DNA from: Lentibacillus populi
GTDB taxonomy: Bacteria > Bacillota > Bacilli > Bacillales > Amphibacillaceae
DNA length: 64,000 nucleotides
Assembly (NCBI GenBank): GCA_014642895.1
Contig: BMJD01000009.1
Coordinates: 1 to 64,000 of the forward strand
Direction of reading: 5' to 3'
Under the pieces are notes generated by a model that ran no database searches, was not told the origin of the DNA, and worked only from the letters and a program-made list of their open reading frames with translations. Made by a program: the position numbers and the translations under genes. This document shows positions 7,213 through 15,125 of the stretch, piece after piece. Position 1 is the first letter of the stretch. Each line of letters starts with the position of its first letter.

Positions 7213-8259
7213 GTGGAAAAATTACGGTTAAATGTCTCTTTATTACGACGAAAGGTACCTAACCTGACCAGTGTTGCTCGTTCGGTCGGATTACGTCCGG
7301 CTACCGTTTCCAATTTATGTACAGGAAAAATTTCTGTCGGTCGTTCTGAGGTCAGAACATTGGTTGCGCTTGCAGAACTTGCGGAATGTAGTCTGGACGA
7401 ATTGATTATCAGAGGGGAGAGTGTCGAAATGATTGAAACCGGGGTGAAAACGTTGGATTTGTTTGCTCCTTTGGCCAAAGGAGGAACAGTTGGATTGGTC
7501 GCCCGTCCTGGAATGGGGCAGTTGGTTATTCTATCCGAGTTATTTGATCGCCTGAAGAAAGAAGGTTATATCACGGTATTGCTCAAGCCAGAAGATGAAC
7601 ACCCGGAATTCAAGGACATCGTTGATTATGCAGACATTGTTACTGATACGATTGATAAGACTTATGAGGAAATAGCGAAATTAAGCAAGACCAAGGAAAT
7701 CTTGTTTGCTGCCGACCGTTCTCATGTAGTGAGCGGTGAAATTTATCACCTGCAAGAACGCCTTCAAAATATTGGGGTTGATTCGGTAACCACGTTCCTT
7801 GTCGATCTTAAAGGAGAAGTCGTTGATGAAGATTTGCCGTACGGTCCTCTTGAAACGTTATGGCAATTTGATGCAGACCTTGCCGCTCGACGGAAATTTC
7901 CTGCGGTCAATCCGATCCATTCAACATCTTCTGTACTGGAAGGATCACATCTTGATCAAACGCATCTTAGGACGCAACAACAGGCCCAAAAACTGTTGCG
8001 TCGTTATCGAGAACTGCGCTCATTGGTCAATGTGCGTGGAACAAACGGCTTACCTGCTTCCGAGACTGAAACCTATAACCGTGGAGAACGGTTGGAAGCC
8101 TATTTGACCCAGCCATTTTACGTAGCGGAGGCGTTTACAGGTGTCACTGGAAAATCCGTCAATCTTCAAGACACTTTACATGATGTAAGAAAAATCCTGG
8201 ACGGCGCAGTCGATTCTACTGATATTGAAAAATTGGATTATATTGGTAAGTTACAGTAA
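7213..8259 (+). CDS. HTH protein fused to a degenerate F1-ATPase beta-subunit-like domain
   Basis: The GTG at 7213 is chosen because AAGGAGG lies eight bases upstream, giving 348 residues. Residues about 1-66 are a Cro/CI-type helix-turn-helix (LTSVARSVGLRPATVSNLCTG). From residue 75 the protein follows the catalytic core of the F1 beta subunit: ETGVKTLDLFAPLAKGG, then the P-loop position, then FPAVNPIHSTSSVLEG (229-244), and the C-terminal helical domain with AYLTQPFYVAEAFTGVTGK from 296. The Walker A site is destroyed: A97-R-P-G-M-G-Q-L replaces GGAGVGKT, so the Lys and Thr are Gln and Leu. The segment bearing Walker B (normally LLFIDNIFRF) is shortened. The N-terminal beta-barrel is absent and the HTH takes its place. 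An active ATPase is unlikely; I infer a DNA-binding regulator whose sensor is a recycled F1beta core. It stands alone between a terminator and a hairpin. Confidence 0.85.
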   Translation: MEKLRLNVSLLRRKVPNLTSVARSVGLRPATVSNLCTGKISVGRSEVRTLVALAELAECSLDELIIRGESVEMIETGVKTLDLFAPLAKGGTVGLVARPGMGQLVILSELFDRLKKEGYITVLLKPEDEHPEFKDIVDYADIVTDTIDKTYEEIAKLSKTKEILFAADRSHVVSGEIYHLQERLQNIGVDSVTTFLVDLKGEVVDEDLPYGPLETLWQFDADLAARRKFPAVNPIHSTSSVLEGSHLDQTHLRTQQQAQKLLRRYRELRSLVNVRGTNGLPASETETYNRGERLEAYLTQPFYVAEAFTGVTGKSVNLQDTLHDVRKILDGAVDSTDIEKLDYIGKLQ

Positions 8260-8362
8260 TCGGATAAAATTCATATTAAATTAGGGTAAAGTGATCACTT
8301 TCTATTCTGAGGCCACCAGGGATGGGGGGCGAGGAAACCCACCCCCCCGTTAAAGCAACCGG

Positions 8363-8391
8363 GCGCGTTTATTTAGGAACGCGTCTTTTTT
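8363..8391 (+). terminator. Rho-independent terminator of the HTH-F1beta gene
   Basis: A CGCGTT (8364-8369) / AACGCG (8378-8383) stem is followed by TCTTTTTTG. It closes the single-gene transcript that starts near 7190. Confidence 0.75.
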
Positions 8392-8577
8392 GTTTTAGGA
8401 TCAGTTTGTAGAGCGATGCTGAAGAGATTGAAAAAAAGATACTTAAGGATAGTTTAATAAGGAAAATGAAACCATTCAACTGGAATATCGTATAAATATT
8501 TGAAGAACCTTGAATTGACTATATTGCAATCGGCCGCTAATCCGGAATAAGAATTAGCGCCAACGCTAAACAAAAGA

Positions 8578-8621
8578 GCGCCATTTGTTGAATGAATTGT
8601 GCTAAAATTGAATCAGGATAT
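8578..8621 (+). repeat. Upstream repeat, copy 1
   Basis: The segment carries GCGCCATTTGTTGAAT and, 16 bases later, GAATCAGGATAT. The same two blocks, fused and shortened, recur at 9040-9063 in front of the next gene. Both copies lie 25-50 bp before a ribosome site, so they may be promoter or binding sequences shared by these two small genes. Confidence 0.4.
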
Positions 8622-8647
8622 ATTATTTCTTAAGGGAGGTTAATTTG

Positions 8648-8989
8648 ATGGGATTGAAAGAGAGAGAGGATTATTATAAAGCGAATAACGCTGAAGAATT
8701 GCTTTACGCCTTAAAAAATAAAGAGTCTTACATTATCATTCAGGATGACTTTAAAAAAGAATTTGAGGAAAATACACAGCTGCCGCTTACGGAAACAGAA
8801 GAAATAGGATTTCAACTGGGATTCGGTGGCACAGCAGGTATTTGGAGCGAAATATTTTTTCAAATTATCAATGCATCTAGTAAAGGAAGTAAACAGCAAA
8901 AGAAAATTGACAGCAAGATCCGTAAATACAACGTAAAAAAGTTGAATGAAAACGAGATTCTCTTGTACCTGCGTCAATTGGATTATTAA
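8648..8989 (+). CDS. Hypothetical protein, 113 aa
   Basis: The ATG at 8648 follows AAGGGAGG (8632-8639). The protein is soluble with an acidic middle (KEFEENTQLPLTETEEIGFQ), then a short glycine-rich stretch, GFGGTAGIWSEIFFQIINA, that could be an amphipathic or membrane-associated helix. The tail is basic (SKGSKQQKKIDSKIRKYNVK). I do not recognise the family. It is followed 120 bp later by a small membrane protein preceded by the same upstream repeat, so the two may share regulation. Confidence 0.6.
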   Translation: MGLKEREDYYKANNAEELLYALKNKESYIIIQDDFKKEFEENTQLPLTETEEIGFQLGFGGTAGIWSEIFFQIINASSKGSKQQKKIDSKIRKYNVKKLNENEILLYLRQLDY

Positions 8990-9039
8990 ATTATTGGACG
9001 CTTTTCCTAATAAGGGTTACCGCCAGTAATGCATATAAG

Positions 9040-9063
9040 GGCCATTTAGTTGAATCAGGATAT
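9040..9063 (+). repeat. Upstream repeat, copy 2
   Basis: GGCCATTTAGTTGAATCAGG followed by ATAT repeats the two blocks of the 8578-8621 copy in a fused form. It precedes the TTG-started membrane protein gene by about 50 bp. Confidence 0.4.
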
Positions 9064-9111
9064 TAAAATTTACTACAGAATTATTCAACGTGAGGAAAAG
9101 GAGTGATGTAA

Positions 9112-9480
9112 TTGGCGAAACCCTATTTAGGGATTTTATGGTTGATTATGACTCTAATACCGGCACCGTTCTTGTTTCACTTTTATGAATACGGTCAATA
9201 CGTTAAGCGTAAAGATGCTCCATTTCTGACTTTGACTTCCGTATTATTTGTTTTGATCGTTGGTTTTTTGTCCGGTCTAATAAGAAATCGTTACGTTGTC
9301 TTGGTTAATATTTTAGTAGCAATATTATCGGTAGTATTAGCTTTAAATTTCCTCCCTGACAATGCATGGTTTGCACCGGTAGGCCGAAATGTTGCTGTCA
9401 TACTTACCGCTATTGTGTTTTTAATTGGACAATTACTAGTAAGAGCGTTTTCCAAGCATTATTTTACAAAGAAATACTAA
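9112..9480 (+). CDS. Small four-helix integral membrane protein
   Basis: The gene starts at a TTG (9112) placed eight bases after GGAG in AAAAGGAGTG. The 122 residues contain four hydrophobic segments, at about 5-24, 40-57, 62-81 and 89-110, with a basic end (RAFSKHYFTKKY). No conserved motif identifies it; this topology occurs in many uncharacterised Bacillaceae membrane proteins. It is probably monocistronic or loosely paired with the preceding 113-aa gene. Confidence 0.65.
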   Translation: MAKPYLGILWLIMTLIPAPFLFHFYEYGQYVKRKDAPFLTLTSVLFVLIVGFLSGLIRNRYVVLVNILVAILSVVLALNFLPDNAWFAPVGRNVAVILTAIVFLIGQLLVRAFSKHYFTKKY

Positions 9481-9834
9481 AAATGTTTTTCTTCCGTAAT
9501 CAGGTGCTTCTGTGGAATAGGAGTTAAGAACTTTATAACAACAATAATTGTATGAACGTGAAAAGTAAAAACTACTTTTTTTGACGTATTGTATTACTGA
9601 CTTGGAGAGATGAAAACGGACAAATCCCAATAACTACTTGGAATATAAATGAAAAGAAAAAACGTTAAAAAAACAAGAGCAGCGGTATTATGTCAAGAGT
9701 AAAATTCTAAAAACCTTGCTGCTTTGAAGGTGGTGTAGCTAAAAAAGTCATTACTGAACTAGGCCCACCCTAATTGGATTACAAAAAAATCCACTAAAAC
9801 CAATTAATAGGTGGATTCATTCGACATAATAGAT
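9481..9834 (+). other. Intergenic region left of the IS110 transposase
   Basis: No gene is supported. This stretch should contain the downstream end of the IS110 element, but IS110 ends lack clear terminal inverted repeats and I cannot place the boundary. A GGATTACAAAAAAATCC hairpin and nearby AATTGG/CCAATT pairs lie around 9773-9815. Confidence 0.35.
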
Positions 9835-11091
9835 TCAACTATTTTGTTGTCGAATCCCTCCTTCTTGGTGGTAAATTTGGTTGTTCTTCAGCAGGTAAAA
9901 GATCAACCGCACAAGTTTACGAGCTGTAAGCGCAAGGGCACGTTTTTCGGCAAATTCTTTTGGCTCCGCTCGTTTTTTAGCATAATACTCGGCATAAACA
10001 GGGTCGTGCACCCGGACACTGTTTGCGGCCTCTATAAGGTAATATTTGAGATAGCGGTTGCCAGATTGAATCAGCCTGGTTCGTTTGGCAGTAAAATCAC
10101 CGGATTGACTCTTGTTCCAGGCCAAACCGCTGAATTTAGCCAATTGTTGCTGGTTTTGAAACTCCGGTATATTCACTTCTGCGAGGATACCGGATGCGAA
10201 TACAGGTCCAATCCCGGGAACGGTGTCCAGGGTTTGAGGAATGGTTTCCAAATGGTCTGTAATCGCCTTTTTCAGGACTTTCAGTTGTTCCTGTACCGCC
10301 CGGATGACGCGAATGCTGGAAGCCATGGCCAAGTTAACAGAGTCTGCCATGGATTCTGGCAAGCGGTAGGAAGCACGCGCAGCCTTTTTTAACGAACGGG
10401 CAACTGCTTCCGGGTCGTCAAATCGATTTTTGCCGTGCAGGACAAGAAATTCAACGAGCTTGTCCATGGGCATACCGACCAGGTCTTCAACGGATTCAAA
10501 TTCCTCCATGACAGCCAGTGATGTGGCCCCCAGCTTGTTTCGCTTGAAGGGTCCAGAGACCGCATAATCGCTGAACTTCAAATACAAGTTGGTCATGAGG
10601 AAGTTGCTTTCCCGTGTTAAATCCCGCATCAAATGGTAACGAGTACGTGTCAGCCGTTGTAAGGCCATTTGCGGCTCGCTCCATGTAAAAGGATGCGGAA
10701 GATTTCCGGCACGAAGCTTGGCGGCAATGAACCAGGCATCTGCCCGATCATTTTTGGGAGCATCCAGATAGTTGGATTTCTTGAATTCCTTAATCAGACT
10801 GGGATTAAAAACATAAACATTTTTTTCTGGAACGCCAAAATCCAAATGACGGTGCAAGTACATGGCAGTGTGAGTCGAATAGCTTCCTGTATGCTCTAGC
10901 CCAAACAGAATTTGTTCAAATCCATGCTTTTTCACAAGCTTGGTGATACGGTCTTGAAACTCCTTGATGCCCGGACGATTATTGGTAATGGTAAACCGGC
11001 TGAGCGGTCGTTTCGCTTCATCACGGGTTAAGCAACAGACAACGTTATTCTTACTGCTTACATCAATTCCGACGAACAAGGGTGAAGTCAT
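9835..11091 (-). CDS. IS110 family transposase
   Basis: IS110 transposases are RuvC-like DEDD recombinases with a C-terminal serine-bearing domain, guided by an element-encoded bridge RNA. Here the DEDD half opens LFVGIDVSSKNNVVCCL, with the Glu in LFGLEHTGSYS and the last Asp residues in PKNDRADAWFIAAK. The C-terminal Transposase_20 domain has LDTVPGIGPVFASGILAEV and the serine region FSGLAWNKSQSGDF. The ATG at 11091 is chosen over one nine bases upstream because AAGGAGG (complement 11100-11106) is eight bases away, giving 418 residues. The reading frame is full length and no key residue is missing, so it may be active. Confidence 0.93.
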   Translation of the reverse strand: MTSPLFVGIDVSSKNNVVCCLTRDEAKRPLSRFTITNNRPGIKEFQDRITKLVKKHGFEQILFGLEHTGSYSTHTAMYLHRHLDFGVPEKNVYVFNPSLIKEFKKSNYLDAPKNDRADAWFIAAKLRAGNLPHPFTWSEPQMALQRLTRTRYHLMRDLTRESNFLMTNLYLKFSDYAVSGPFKRNKLGATSLAVMEEFESVEDLVGMPMDKLVEFLVLHGKNRFDDPEAVARSLKKAARASYRLPESMADSVNLAMASSIRVIRAVQEQLKVLKKAITDHLETIPQTLDTVPGIGPVFASGILAEVNIPEFQNQQQLAKFSGLAWNKSQSGDFTAKRTRLIQSGNRYLKYYLIEAANSVRVHDPVYAEYYAKKRAEPKEFAEKRALALTARKLVRLIFYLLKNNQIYHQEGGIRQQNS

Positions 11092-11100
11092 TGTGATCAC

Positions 11101-11400
11101 CTCCTTTGATTGAGGATTGTAGCGCCTACGATGCTGAGATGTCCCTGGGAAACCTATGAACGACAGCCTTGCAAGCTATTGGAATACACCGGGGATTGAC
11201 AGTGCACGAGCCTCCCTCTGCTTTGCAGGAGGGCCAACTAGCCGGGAAACAGTCAACGTGTAGGTCTATATCATAGGACCAGGGGAACACTCTCAATTCG
11301 GAAGACACCCAAAAGTTTTGGGGCAACAGGAGGAACCGGAACATTCCCTTGGTAGGACACTACCTATGGCTATTTTCCCAAAGACAGCTCAGCATCGTAA
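11101..11400 (-). ncRNA. Candidate IS110 bridge RNA region
   Basis: Between the transposase and the element end lie 300 non-coding bases rich in paired segments. CCTCC (11212-11216) with GGAGG (11228-11232) makes one hairpin. A 12-bp inverted repeat, TACGATGCTGAG (11127-11138) with CTCAGCATCGTA (11388-11399), encloses the whole block. In IS110-group elements the bridge RNA is encoded upstream of the transposase, which is where this sits. The RNA limits and its two guide loops cannot be read by eye. Confidence 0.45.
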
Positions 11401-11611
11401 ACACCTTTTTGCAAAAAAATTAGAATAGCTACCGCGCTTGCGCTTGCTTCCTTCTAATTCGCGTTAAGCTTGCTCCGCAAGCACACGCTCATTACGAAGC
11501 TACGCCCGCCAACATCTATCAAATGAAGGGTGAGCAAATATTTAATTCTCAAGGTACAATTGAATCTTTTAAAAACCTAAAAATTAGGTTCAAACATAAT
11601 ATACAAGGAGG

Positions 11612-11838
11612 AACAACTGATGGAAGAAATCAAGCATATGGATGATGCTGACAGGATCATGGAGATTCCAATTTCATATGAAGAGAGAGGGAAAGAAAAA
11701 GGCAAGGAAATAGGAAGAGAAGAAGGCATCAGGCAGGTTGCTATGGAGATGCTGCGAAAGGGTGCGGCAGTCAATTTTATTAGTGAAGTAACCAAGCTGA
11801 GCAAGAAAGAGATAGAAGCTTTGAAGCGGGAGTTGTAG
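11612..11838 (+). pseudogene. 3' remnant of a second Rpn-family nuclease gene
   Basis: From about 11612 the sequence matches the end of the gene at 992-1864: GAGGAACAACTGATGGAAG, then nearly identical codons for EEIKHMDDADRIMEIPISYE and the E/K-rich stretch. It ends in frame as SEVTKLSKKEIEALKREL. The catalytic first half (about 200 codons) is absent. An ATG at 11620 behind AGGAGG could still initiate a 72-residue peptide. This copy keeps the original C-terminus that the first copy lost by frameshift. An internal-start product is possible but unproven. Confidence 0.75.
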
Positions 11839-12284
11839 TGTGTAAGAGCTTGTCGCAGAGCAGTCGTCAAGCCTGGAAAAATAACGGATCGAAGAGTTTT
11901 GTATGTGCTGAAAATTGTGCTACTTAATTATACTAATAGTTAAGAAGATGTTACAAAATGCCTCTTTATTTTCTGCTTTTATTTTACCTTACAAACCAGT
12001 AAATTAGGTCAAACCACAACTGGAATTAAACTGAATTCTTGAAATCCATCTTCTATTGATGTGGTTACAAAAAAAAAAGAGCCATTGTAATAGGGTGAAA
12101 ATACACACTATCCTAAAAAATGACTCTTCAAAATTATAACCTTCAACTATCTGGCGGTATTGTTGAAGATTATAAGCCTAAATTCTCGCTAAAAATAAGG
12201 AGGGAATAGCTTTTTTATCTTTCAAAATCCTTAACGTCGTGAATCTGCACCTTCATGACGTTATTCAACTGTAAGTCTATCTAA
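11839..12284. other. Intergenic region with several hairpins
   Basis: No gene is seen. It holds a terminator-like stem at 12068-12132 (minus direction). A further inverted repeat, AACGTCGTGAA with TTCATGACGTT, lies around 12232-12262. A weaker TTCAAC/GTTGAA pair lies around 12140-12171. These may be the ends of a lost mobile element or transcription stops for the TetR gene to the right. Confidence 0.4.
12068..12132 (-). terminator. Terminator-like hairpin downstream of the TetR gene
   Basis: On the minus strand AAGAGTCATT pairs with AATGGCTCTT and is followed by a run of eleven T. The loop is long (about 36 bases). It would stop leftward transcription from the regulator at 12285-12890. Confidence 0.5.
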
Positions 12285-12890
12285 TCAAGAGTTACTCATA
12301 ATAAATGATTCTGCAGGATAGTAATTTAATATTTTGCAAAGCTGTTCTGCCATATAATCAGGTGATTGAACAAAGTCATTTTTAATCCAATCTAGAATAA
12401 TTCCTAAAATTCCATAAGCATAAAATGAGGCATACATATTGTTATCTAACCCATCTTGATATGGAGTGATAAGGGAAATTTCTAGCTTGATAAACCGCGT
12501 GATCGAATTCAAATAGGTATCATAGAACCAAGGTATGGTCTCAAATTCCCTCCATAGCTCATAAAAGTACTTGTTTTCAAGAATATAATTAAAAATAATA
12601 ATCTCTGAAGGGGCTAATGCCTTTAAATGAATATAGTTATTCTTTTTATAAGGAATTTTAAATGCTTTAATAAGTCCATTCGTTTGGTCAGCGATAATTT
12701 CCTTCACTATATCTTCCTTCTGATTGTAATGCCGATAAAAAGTTGCGCGATTATAATCAGCAAGATCCACGATATCTGTAACCGTTATTTGCTCATAGCT
12801 CTTTTCATACATCAATTCAATAAATGCTTGCTTCAATAACTTTTTCGTTCTACGCACCCGTCTGTCCGTTATCAAATCCTTGTTAACCAT
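12285..12890 (-). CDS. TetR family transcriptional regulator
   Basis: A 201-residue regulator. The DNA-binding part reads RRVRRTKKLLKQAFIELM, then ITVTDIVDLADYNRATFYRH at about residues 36-55. This is the TetR type in which the second helix carries NRATFYRHY, as in many DhaS-like and TetR_C_33-like proteins. The C-terminal half is helical and hydrophobic with no diagnostic motif. It is divergent from the flavoprotein at 13060, with 169 bp between their starts, so it most likely controls that gene; this is inferred from layout. Confidence 0.85.
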   Translation of the reverse strand: MVNKDLITDRRVRRTKKLLKQAFIELMYEKSYEQITVTDIVDLADYNRATFYRHYNQKEDIVKEIIADQTNGLIKAFKIPYKKNNYIHLKALAPSEIIIFNYILENKYFYELWREFETIPWFYDTYLNSITRFIKLEISLITPYQDGLDNNMYASFYAYGILGIILDWIKNDFVQSPDYMAEQLCKILNYYPAESFIMSNS

Positions 12891-13059
12891 TTAAAATCAC
12901 CCAAATCTCTTTTTTATTTTATACGCATTGCAGTAATCTGTTGTTTATGTGTACAGATCTTAAGATATTACAGATTGAAAGCCCTTCCATTTCAATTTAT
13001 ACTAAGGTTAATTCACACTATTAGTCTAACATATTTCGAAAAAAAGGAGGGGTCAAACA

Positions 13060-14769
13060 TTGGATAAACAGTGGAATGAACTATATGATGTAGTCGTGGT
13101 TGGTTCAGGTGCTGGGGGATTAACAGCTGCTCTAACAGCATGCTTACGTGGGTTATCGGTGATTGTCATTGAAAAGACAGAGCTTTTTGGTGGTTCAACA
13201 TCAAAATCAGGTGGAACGATCTGGATTCCCAATAATCTTTATTTGAAAGAGGCTGGTGTTAAGGATACGTATGAGCAGGCAAAAACTTATCTGGATTCTA
13301 CCGTCGGAGACCGTGTTCCAGAGTCGTTAAAAAAGGCTTATCTGAGAAAAGGGCCTGAAATGGTAAAATACTTGCATGAGAATACAGAACATTTTAGATG
13401 GGAATATACACCTAATTATTCCGATTATTACCCTGAATCAGCAGGAGGCTTGGCATCAGGCAGAGCTGTTGAAGCTCAGCTTTTTGATCTTCGGAAATTG
13501 GGAGATGACATTAAGTATTTACGTACCTCAGGCTTACCGACGAAAGGTATGGTGCTAAAATCAAGTGAATTTCACAAAGTGAACATGATCATGAGGACAT
13601 GGATTGGAAAAATGAAAGCAATGAAAGTGGGAATGCGTCTTATCCGCACACTAATTTCTGGGTACAAACCTTCTACATTGGGAGAAGCTGCTATTGCTCG
13701 CTTGTATACTTGTCTCAAGGAAGCTGGTGGCGAAGTTTGGCTCCAGATTCCATTTGAAGATTTGATTTATGAAAATGATCGAGTGACAGGTGTTATCGCC
13801 AAAAGAGATGGAAAGGAAATCAAAATTCAAGCTCGTCAAGGTGTTGTTTTTGCCTCTGGTGGCTTTTCTCATAGTAAGGAGCTACGGGAAAAGTATTTGC
13901 CACAGCCTACCAATACGGAATGGACACTGTCAGCTGAGGGACAAGTAGGGGATGTTATTGCAGCAGGTGTGAAATTAGGTGGGCAATTGGATTTGATGGA
14001 TAAATTGTGGGGAACTCCTACATCAGCACCGCCTGGAGCCCCGGCATTTATGCCTGTCGCTGAGCGAGCAACACCTGGCTTGATAATCGTGAATAGTTAT
14101 GGGGAACGCTATATCAACGAATCGGTTCCTTATCATGAATTTGTGGACCAAATGTATGGAAATAATAATGAAGAGGACTCCACCATACCGTCTTGGATGA
14201 TTTTTGATAAACGAGTTAAGAATCGTTATCTTGTATTTGGAATTATGCCATTTCAGCCTATTCCTAAAGAATGGTTTGAGACGGGATATGCGAAAAAAGC
14301 AGAAACCCCAGAGGGATTGGCTGAGAAAATCAATGTACCTCCTGAGAAACTGGCTAAAACAATTGCCAGATTTAATACATTTGCAGTTAATGGGGTAGAT
14401 GAAGATTTTCATCGTGGAGAAAGTGCTTATGATAGGTATTATGGTGATCCAACATTGGAGAATCCCAATCTTGCACCACTGAACAAAGCTCCTTACTATG
14501 CCATTCCAATTTATCCAGGCGATATCGGAACAAAAGGTGGGCTTGTCATCGATGAATCAGCAAGGGTTATTACGAAAGACGGTAAGCCAATTAAAGGTTT
14601 ATATGCTACTGGAAATTGTACTGCTTCTGTAATGGGAGAAACATATCCTGGACCGGGTGCAACGATTGGTTCATCTATGGTGTTTGGATATGCAGCTGCA
14701 GTTGATATAGCTGATAGTGTGAGAAAGAGAGACGGCGACCATGTCCCAAAGAGAACCATGTCAGTTTGA
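13060..14769 (+). CDS. FAD-dependent oxidoreductase, 3-ketosteroid dehydrogenase / fumarate reductase-like
   Basis: A 569-residue flavoprotein. It begins with the Rossmann dinucleotide motif VVVVGSGAGGLTAALTACLRG and the Glu in IVIEK that binds ribose. GGSTSKSGGTIWIPNN is the family's FAD-proximal loop. The C-terminal part has a Tyr-rich segment (KAPYYAIPIYPGDIGTKGGL) and GLYATGNCTASVMGETYPGPG, both typical of delta-1 ketosteroid dehydrogenase-type proteins. The start is TTG at 13060, nine bases after AAAGGAGG. The substrate is uncertain: related proteins oxidise steroids or reduce enoates. It is alone on its strand, and the divergent TetR gene is its probable regulator. Confidence 0.85.
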   Translation: MDKQWNELYDVVVVGSGAGGLTAALTACLRGLSVIVIEKTELFGGSTSKSGGTIWIPNNLYLKEAGVKDTYEQAKTYLDSTVGDRVPESLKKAYLRKGPEMVKYLHENTEHFRWEYTPNYSDYYPESAGGLASGRAVEAQLFDLRKLGDDIKYLRTSGLPTKGMVLKSSEFHKVNMIMRTWIGKMKAMKVGMRLIRTLISGYKPSTLGEAAIARLYTCLKEAGGEVWLQIPFEDLIYENDRVTGVIAKRDGKEIKIQARQGVVFASGGFSHSKELREKYLPQPTNTEWTLSAEGQVGDVIAAGVKLGGQLDLMDKLWGTPTSAPPGAPAFMPVAERATPGLIIVNSYGERYINESVPYHEFVDQMYGNNNEEDSTIPSWMIFDKRVKNRYLVFGIMPFQPIPKEWFETGYAKKAETPEGLAEKINVPPEKLAKTIARFNTFAVNGVDEDFHRGESAYDRYYGDPTLENPNLAPLNKAPYYAIPIYPGDIGTKGGLVIDESARVITKDGKPIKGLYATGNCTASVMGETYPGPGATIGSSMVFGYAAAVDIADSVRKRDGDHVPKRTMSV

Positions 14770-15125
14770 TAAAAAACTTGTTAACGTAGGGTTGGAAAAA
14801 CGAGAATTAAGTAAAGTTTTGAAAGTATTACTTAGGTAAGTAGTTCAGTGTAAAACTGAAGTTTCAGAAAAAAGTATTTAATTTTCAGTGTGGATCAATC
14901 AATGATACAAAAGAAGTTATCAGATTAGTATGCTGTGTGTTTGTACATAATCGAAAATAGGAATTACGTAAAATGGCAATGGACATCACTGCTATAGGTA
15001 ATCGTGATAAAAAATCTGTACATTAGTAGAACTACGGGGACAAGAACCTGGTCCACCTGGAGGAAATGGCCCAATATTTCTGTCCCCGTAATCATCAAAA
15101 CTTCTAAAAAGGTAAAACAATTAAC
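14770..15125. other. Intergenic region between convergent genes
   Basis: No gene is seen. ACGGGGACA (15034-15042) is repeated inverted as TGTCCCCGT (15081-15089) around a 38-base loop, an intergenic hairpin of the kind often left by decayed repeats. It could serve as a stop for either neighbour but has no clear T run. Confidence 0.4.

Larger units (their letters stand above)
8260..8647 (+). other. Intergenic region with a G/C-run hairpin and terminator
   Basis: After the HTH-F1beta stop there is GGGGGG (8324-8329) facing CCCCCC (8342-8347) across a 12-base loop, then a terminator at 8363-8391. From 8400 to 8577 nothing is recognisable. The 3' part holds the first copy of a repeated upstream motif (8578-8621). 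Confidence 0.45.
9835..11400 (-). mobile_element. IS110-family insertion sequence (approximate limits)
   Basis: The element consists of one transposase gene (9835-11091, minus) and about 300 bases of structured non-coding DNA upstream of it, ending near a CTCAGCATCGTA block at 11388-11399. IS110 elements have no long terminal repeats, so the exact ends are not visible. The fragment of an Rpn gene just to the right (11612-11838) shows that the surroundings have been rearranged, perhaps by insertion. Confidence 0.7.

Noticed and set aside
9811-10392. Plus-strand open frame of 193 codons
   Set aside because: It is the reverse of the IS110 transposase gene, which has full family motifs and a ribosome site.
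11126-11344. Minus-strand 72-codon frame upstream of the transposase
   Set aside because: Composition is non-protein-like and it coincides with the structured non-coding end of the element.
15034-15089. ACGGGGACA inverted repeat taken as a terminator
   Set aside because: The loop is 38 bases and no T run follows on either strand.
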